Below are positions 13,950 through 18,605 of a DNA stretch of 18,605 bases, piece after piece. Position 1 is the stretch's first letter. Each line of letters opens with the position of its first letter. This stretch comes from CAYMOV01 sp964392085 (GTDB lineage Bacteria > Oederibacteriota > Muellerivitia > Muellerivitales > Muellerivitaceae): contig CAYMOV010000050.1 of NCBI GenBank assembly GCA_964392085.1, positions 1-18,605 of the forward strand, in the 5' to 3' direction. Under the pieces are notes generated by a model, which saw only the letters and a list, made by a program, of their open reading frames with translations, was not told where the DNA came from and searched no databases. Both the position numbers and the translations under genes were made by a program.

Positions 13950-16439
13950 ATGCCGACCTCCCTCATCCTCCACGGCCACTTCTACCAGCCCCCCCGGGAA
14001 AACCCCTGGACGGGCGTCATCGACGAACAACCCAGCGCCGCCCCGATGCATGACTGGAATGAACGGGTCTATTACGAGTGCTACCGCCCCAACGCCTTCG
14101 CCCGGGTGCTGGACGCGAACGGCCTCATCGACAAGATCATCAACAACTACCAGTTCTTCAGCTTCAACCTCGGCCCCACCCTCCTCTTTTGGATGGAGGT
14201 TCACCATCCCTTCACTTACCAACAGATCCTGGAGGCGGACCGGTCCAGCCTCAAGGCCCACGGCGGCCACGGCAACGCCATCGCCCAGGCCTACAACCAC
14301 GCCATCCTGCCCCTTTGCAACGAGCGGGACCGCCTGACCCAGATCCGCTGGGGTGTTTCCGACTTCAAGCATCGGTTCGGCCGCGCGCCCGAGTCCCTCT
14401 GGCTCTCCGAGACCGCGGTCAATGACTCGGTGATGGGAAGCCTGATCGACGAGGGGCTGAAGTACGTGATCCTCTCCCCGCACCAAGCCCTCCGCGTGCG
14501 TCCCCTGACCGGCGGCGACTGGCGCGACGTTTCCAACGGCGACGTGGACCCCGGCGTGGCCTACCTCTATAAGCACAAGGACGGTTCCGGCCGGTCCATG
14601 GCCGTCTTTTATTACGACCCCGAGATCGCCAAGGCCATCGCCTTCGAGGGGGCGCTGCGCACCAGCGAGACCCTGATGGAGTTGGTGGCCCGCTTCCCGG
14701 GCGGGAACGGAAGGCTCGTCCATACCGCCACCGACGGGGAATCGTACGGCCACCATTTCAAGTTCGGCGACCGGAGCGTGGCTTACGCCTTCGACACCCT
14801 GGCCCCCCAGCGTGGCTTCAAGGTCACCAACTATGGGGAGTTCCTCTCGGAGTACCCGGCCCAATGGGAGACCGAGATCAAGCCGGGGCCCAACGGGGAA
14901 GGCACGGCCTGGAGCTGTTCGCACGGCGTGGGCCGTTGGATCCGCGACTGCGGGTGCCACACCGGCGGCCTGCCCGGCTGGACCCAGGCTTGGCGCGGCC
15001 CGCTCCGGGAGGCCCTGGATTTCCTCCGGGACCACGTGGCGGCCCAATTTGAGTCGGAACGGGGCAAGCTTTTCCGGGACCCATGGAAATCAAGGGACGA
15101 ATACGTCCGGCTTCTCCTCGACCACGCGGCCTCCCGGGAAGGCTTCCTCGACGACCAAGCCGGCCGGCCTTTGTCGAAAGACGAGCATGTCCGGGCCCTG
15201 ACGCACCTGGAGATCCAGCGCCAGGCCCTTTTCATGTACACGAGCTGCGCCTGGTTCTTCAACGACCTGTCCGGCATCGAGACGATCCAAGTCCTCCAGT
15301 ATGCCGGGAGGGCGCTGGACCTGCTCGAGAGCCTCGGGATCCCCGGCCCCCGGGTCGTCTTTTTGGAGAAACTCGCCCAAGCCCAAAGCAATATCCCCGG
15401 GAACGGAAACGGCCGGGACCTCTTCATTAAGAACGTGGATACCGCCCGGGTTCGTCCCGCCCAGGTGTCCGCGCACGTGGCCATGGCGGGACTGGCGGAC
15501 CCCCACCAACCGAACCAGGGGGAGGCCGGCGGTTTCACCTATGAGATCCTATCCCAACGGAAGGAATCCCACGGGCGCCTCACCCTCTCCACGGGCCGAA
15601 TCCGCCTCCAGGACCTCTCGACCCGTCGCGGGCATTCCATGGCATTCGCCGCCCTTTATATGGGGGGCATCGATTTCACCTGCAACATCCTGCAGGGCGC
15701 GGAACCGGCCCAGGCCGACGCAGCCTCCGTGAAACTTTGGGACCAGTTCTACAACCTGCCCTTGTCCCGCTTCCTCGGCCTGATGGCCGAGACCTACGGC
15801 AACGACGAGTTCGGCATGGAACACCTGCTCCCGGAAGGCCGGGAACGGGTTTTTGGAACGGTGTACGCCAGCCTGGTCGACCGGTTGACCAGCGAGTTCG
15901 CCCTTTTGTACCAGGAAAACCGGCGCAACCTCGAGATGCTCCAGCACGCGGGTTTCCCGATCCCCCGTGAGCTGACCGCCTCCGCCGAGTTCACCCTCAG
16001 CCGAAGGTTCACCGACCTCATCCTCCAGCAAGAAGGCTCCCTGTCGCCCGCGGCCTACCAGGAAGCGGTGCAGGTGGCCAAGGAGGCCGCCCGACAGGGC
16101 CTCCAGCTCGACCTGACTTTCGCCGACCGACGGTTCTCGGAGCTCCTCAACCGGGCCGTCCAGATCGCGGTGCATGAGGCCTCCGATTCCAACCTTAAAG
16201 CCGCCCAAGGCCTGCTGGAGGTGGTAAAACAGATGGGACTCACCCCCAACCTGAACCGCCCGCAGGAAATCCTATACGAAGCCGCCGGTACGACCTACGA
16301 GTTCGACAAGCTGTCGGACCTGGCGGGGCAGATGGGCTTGAACCGATCCCTCCTGGCCGAGAAAAGCTCAAAGCGGGTCGTCGAGGAACTCAGCCGAAAC
16401 CGAGAGGAGAAACAACAAGATGCCCTCGAAGGCGCTTGA
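13950..16439 (+). CDS. Glycoside hydrolase family 57 protein with DUF3536
   Basis: An 829-aa protein, cytoplasmic by the lack of a signal peptide. The N-terminal GH57 domain (about residues 1-330) starts LILHGHFYQPPRENPW and carries PESLWLSETAVN, with Glu154 in the position of the family nucleophile, and HTATDGESYGHHF, with Asp262 in the place of the acid/base. Both are alignments by eye. The remainder (about residues 340-800) is the long helical DUF3536 region (RDPWKSRDEYV; LFMYTSCAWFFNDLSGIETIQVLQYA, read in parts). GH57 members act on alpha-glucans as amylases, glucanotransferases or branching enzymes; which one applies here is unknown. It overlaps glgB by 20 bp, supporting a glycogen-related role. 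Confidence 0.85.
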   Translation: MPTSLILHGHFYQPPRENPWTGVIDEQPSAAPMHDWNERVYYECYRPNAFARVLDANGLIDKIINNYQFFSFNLGPTLLFWMEVHHPFTYQQILEADRSSLKAHGGHGNAIAQAYNHAILPLCNERDRLTQIRWGVSDFKHRFGRAPESLWLSETAVNDSVMGSLIDEGLKYVILSPHQALRVRPLTGGDWRDVSNGDVDPGVAYLYKHKDGSGRSMAVFYYDPEIAKAIAFEGALRTSETLMELVARFPGGNGRLVHTATDGESYGHHFKFGDRSVAYAFDTLAPQRGFKVTNYGEFLSEYPAQWETEIKPGPNGEGTAWSCSHGVGRWIRDCGCHTGGLPGWTQAWRGPLREALDFLRDHVAAQFESERGKLFRDPWKSRDEYVRLLLDHAASREGFLDDQAGRPLSKDEHVRALTHLEIQRQALFMYTSCAWFFNDLSGIETIQVLQYAGRALDLLESLGIPGPRVVFLEKLAQAQSNIPGNGNGRDLFIKNVDTARVRPAQVSAHVAMAGLADPHQPNQGEAGGFTYEILSQRKESHGRLTLSTGRIRLQDLSTRRGHSMAFAALYMGGIDFTCNILQGAEPAQADAASVKLWDQFYNLPLSRFLGLMAETYGNDEFGMEHLLPEGRERVFGTVYASLVDRLTSEFALLYQENRRNLEMLQHAGFPIPRELTASAEFTLSRRFTDLILQQEGSLSPAAYQEAVQVAKEAARQGLQLDLTFADRRFSELLNRAVQIAVHEASDSNLKAAQGLLEVVKQMGLTPNLNRPQEILYEAAGTTYEFDKLSDLAGQMGLNRSLLAEKSSKRVVEELSRNREEKQQDALEGA

Positions 16440-18605
16440 ACCCAAGGTCCCGATCGACCAGCAAGGCCTCCAACGTTTCCTCGGGGGGACCCACGCGAAC
16501 CCCCACGGGCTCCTGGGCGCCCATCCGGCCCCCAAGGGCGTCGTGATCCGGTCCTACCGCCCCTCCGCCGACAAGGTGGAGGTCCTGAAATCCGACAAGA
16601 CCTCCCTTCCCATGACCCTGATCCACGAGGCGGGCCTTTTCGAGCTGTTCGTTCCCGGACCGTCCGAGGTGTTCCCCTACCAACTTCGGGTGACCTACGG
16701 GAAGCAGGTCTTCACCCTGGAGGATTCCTATCGTTTCCTTCCCACCCTGGGCGACATGGACCTCCACCTCTTCAACGAGGGAAGCCACGAGGAGTTGCAC
16801 GACCGGTTCGGCGCCCAACCCCGCGTGCACCAGGGGGTCGAGGGCGTCGGATTCTCCGTTTGGGCCCCCAACGCCGACGGCGTAGCGGTCGTGGGTGAGT
16901 TCAACGGCTGGGATGGCCGCCTTCACCCCATGCGCAGCATGGGCGCCTCGGGCGTCTGGGAGGTCTTCGTGCCGGGCGCGAAGCACGGCGACCACTACAA
17001 GTTCGAGATCCACACCAAGGCCGGCCACCTGATCCTCAAGACCGACCCCTTCGCCTTCGCCACCGAGGTGCCCCCCGGCACGGCGGCCCGCGTCAACAAG
17101 TCGAGCTATCCCTTCCAGGACGCCGAGTGGATGGAGGCCCGCAAGAAAAAGGACCCCTGGTCCGAGCCCATGTCGGTCTACGAGGTCCACCTGGGAAGCT
17201 GGATGCGGGTGCCGGAGGAAGCCAATCGTTCCCTCACCTACCGGGAACTCGCTCCCAAGCTGGCGGCCTACGTCAAGGAGCTTGGCTTCACCCACATCGA
17301 GCTCATGCCCATCATGGAGCACCCCTTCGGGGGGTCCTGGGGCTACCAGGTCTCGGCCTACTTCGCCCCCTCCGCCCGTTGGGGCACCCCGGACGACTTC
17401 AAATATTTCATCGACGTCATGCACCAGAACAAGATCGGCGTGATCCTCGATTGGGTCCCGGCGCACTTCCCGAAGGACGATTGGGCCCTGGGCCGCTACG
17501 ACGGCACGCCCCTTTACGAGCACCAGGACCCCCGCGAGGGGGAACATCCCGACTGGGGCACCTACGTCTTCAACCTGGGCCGCCACGAGGTCCGTAATTT
17601 CCTCCTGTCCAACGCCCTCTTTTGGCTGTCGCATTACCACGTGGACGGCCTCCGCATCGACGCCGTGGCCTCCATGCTGTACCGCGACTACAGCCGCAAG
17701 GAGGGGGAATGGATCCCCAACCAATACGGCGGCCGTGAGAACCTGGAATCCGTCGATTTCTTGAGGCGGCTGAATGAGATCGTCCACGGTCGGCATCCCG
17801 GCGCCCTGGTCATCGCCGAGGAATCCACGGCTTGGCCCGGCGTCTCCAAGCCCACCTACACCGGAGGCCTCGGGTTCGGCTTCAAGTGGAATATGGGCTG
17901 GATGCACGACACCCTCATGTATTTCACCAAGGACCCGATCTACCGCAAGTTCCACCACCACAACCTGACCTTCGGGTTCCTTTACGCCTGGAGCGAGAAT
18001 TTCATCCTTCCCCTTTCCCACGACGAGGTGGTTCACGGTAAGGGGTCCATGCTGGACAAGATGCCCGGGGACATGTGGCAGAAGGCCGCCAACCTCAGGA
18101 GCCTCTACGGTTACATGTGGGCGCATCCCGGTAAGAAGCTGCTGTTCATGGGAAGCGAGTTCGGCCAATGGAAGGAATGGGACAACGACGGTTCCCTCCA
18201 GTGGGACCTCCTGCAGTGGAAGGACCACAAAGGGCTCAAGAAGCTGGTGGGCGACCTGAACCGACTGATGCGTGAGCATCCGGCCCTCTACGAGTCGGAC
18301 GCCGACCCAGCGGGGTTCCAATGGATCGACGCCAACAACTCGGACGAGAATGTCGCGGCTTTCATGAGGATGTCCCCCAAGACCGGCAAGATCGTGGTTT
18401 GCGCCTGCAACTTCGCCCCGGTGCCCCGGAAGGGATACCGCATGGGCCTGCCGAGGGCGGGGTTTTACAAGGAGATCCTCAACACCGACGGGGACCTGTA
18501 CGGCGGGTCCAACGTGGGCAACGGCGGGGGAGTGCAGGCCGAGAATTACGGCTGGCACGGCCAACCCTTCTCGGCCCAGATCACCCTGCCGCCCCTGGGG
18601 GTCGT
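16420..18605 (+). CDS. glgB: 1,4-alpha-glucan branching enzyme GlgB, 3' end cut by the window
   Basis: 728 codons are visible without a stop. GlgB (GH13) cuts alpha-1,4 chains and re-attaches them by alpha-1,6 bonds in glycogen. An N-terminal branching-enzyme domain (FLGGTHANPHGLLGAHP) is followed by a CBM48 module (about residues 145-240, FSVWAPNADGVAVVGEFNGW), the GH13 barrel (VYEVHLGSW onward) and a C-terminal beta domain. Catalytic residues: Asp414 (DGLRIDAVASM), Glu467 (IAEESTAWPG) and Asp535 (LSHDEVVHGKGS), each nine positions after their E. coli counterparts. The end, ITLPPLGV, is close to the family C-terminus, so roughly ten residues are missing. The start ATG has AGAGGAGA at 16403-16410. 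Confidence 0.96.
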   Translation, partial: MPSKALEPKVPIDQQGLQRFLGGTHANPHGLLGAHPAPKGVVIRSYRPSADKVEVLKSDKTSLPMTLIHEAGLFELFVPGPSEVFPYQLRVTYGKQVFTLEDSYRFLPTLGDMDLHLFNEGSHEELHDRFGAQPRVHQGVEGVGFSVWAPNADGVAVVGEFNGWDGRLHPMRSMGASGVWEVFVPGAKHGDHYKFEIHTKAGHLILKTDPFAFATEVPPGTAARVNKSSYPFQDAEWMEARKKKDPWSEPMSVYEVHLGSWMRVPEEANRSLTYRELAPKLAAYVKELGFTHIELMPIMEHPFGGSWGYQVSAYFAPSARWGTPDDFKYFIDVMHQNKIGVILDWVPAHFPKDDWALGRYDGTPLYEHQDPREGEHPDWGTYVFNLGRHEVRNFLLSNALFWLSHYHVDGLRIDAVASMLYRDYSRKEGEWIPNQYGGRENLESVDFLRRLNEIVHGRHPGALVIAEESTAWPGVSKPTYTGGLGFGFKWNMGWMHDTLMYFTKDPIYRKFHHHNLTFGFLYAWSENFILPLSHDEVVHGKGSMLDKMPGDMWQKAANLRSLYGYMWAHPGKKLLFMGSEFGQWKEWDNDGSLQWDLLQWKDHKGLKKLVGDLNRLMREHPALYESDADPAGFQWIDANNSDENVAAFMRMSPKTGKIVVCACNFAPVPRKGYRMGLPRAGFYKEILNTDGDLYGGSNVGNGGGVQAENYGWHGQPFSAQITLPPLGV

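Noticed and set aside
16390..18564. Long minus-strand open frame (724 codons) opposite glgB
   Set aside because: The + strand encodes GlgB with all catalytic residues; the minus frame is a shadow.
1..18605. CRISPR array, tRNA or rRNA genes, transposase genes
   Set aside because: I saw no regular spacer-repeat pattern, no cloverleaf or rRNA signature and no transposase reading frame on either strand.

Overview
The window is about 18.6 kb of GC-rich DNA, and every gene I accept lies on the + strand. It looks like a Gram-negative bacterium: there is an outer-membrane beta-barrel porin, a sulfate-binding protein with a plain Sec signal peptide, and a periplasmic PAP2 phosphatase. A 100-N scaffold gap suggests a draft or metagenome-derived assembly. 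I cannot name the organism; an uncultured phylum is plausible but is only inference.

Left part (1-8986 and on to 11344): sulfur assimilation. metY (O-acetylhomoserine sulfhydrylase), cysK (cysteine synthase) and a small YezD/DUF2292 protein form one cluster. A second cluster follows in the order phosphate-selective-type porin, sulfate-binding protein, cysT, cysW, cysA, cysD, cysN. It moves sulfate across the outer membrane, binds it in the periplasm, imports it with an ABC transporter and activates it to adenylylsulfate (APS). The reductive steps (APS/PAPS reductase, sulfite reductase) are not in the window.

The most remarkable content is in the leaders of these two clusters. A structured RNA element occurs in tandem: a truncated copy E0 plus E1 before metY, and E2, E3, E4 before the porin. 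The four complete copies share a near-invariant 19-nt block, GAACAGGGMGCTAAAGCGG, and a 5' block with TTGCCCCGGCCG. A possible H-type pseudoknot pairs GCUUU in the 5' block with AAAGC in the 3' block. The same AAAGCGG can instead pair with a downstream CCGCTTT that belongs to an intrinsic terminator, which is the layout of an OFF riboswitch. The architecture recalls SAM-II/SAM-V but I do not recognise it as a known class. E3 also carries a 108-bp, AT-richer, hairpin-filled insertion flanked by TTAA.

Middle (11345-13916): a spacer with dispersed repeats, then a promoter with a perfect 16-bp palindrome and a TATAAT box so close to the start codon that the mRNA would be leaderless. It drives a PAP2 phosphatase gene that appears broken by the N gap. 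The gap is an artefact: the same 55 nt occur on both sides, and collapsing them restores one reading frame. A GT-C-like membrane protein gene overlaps its end.

Right part (13950-18605): an alpha-glucan pair, a GH57 protein with DUF3536 and a glycogen branching enzyme glgB. The two overlap by 20 bp, and glgB runs off the right edge roughly ten codons before its expected end.
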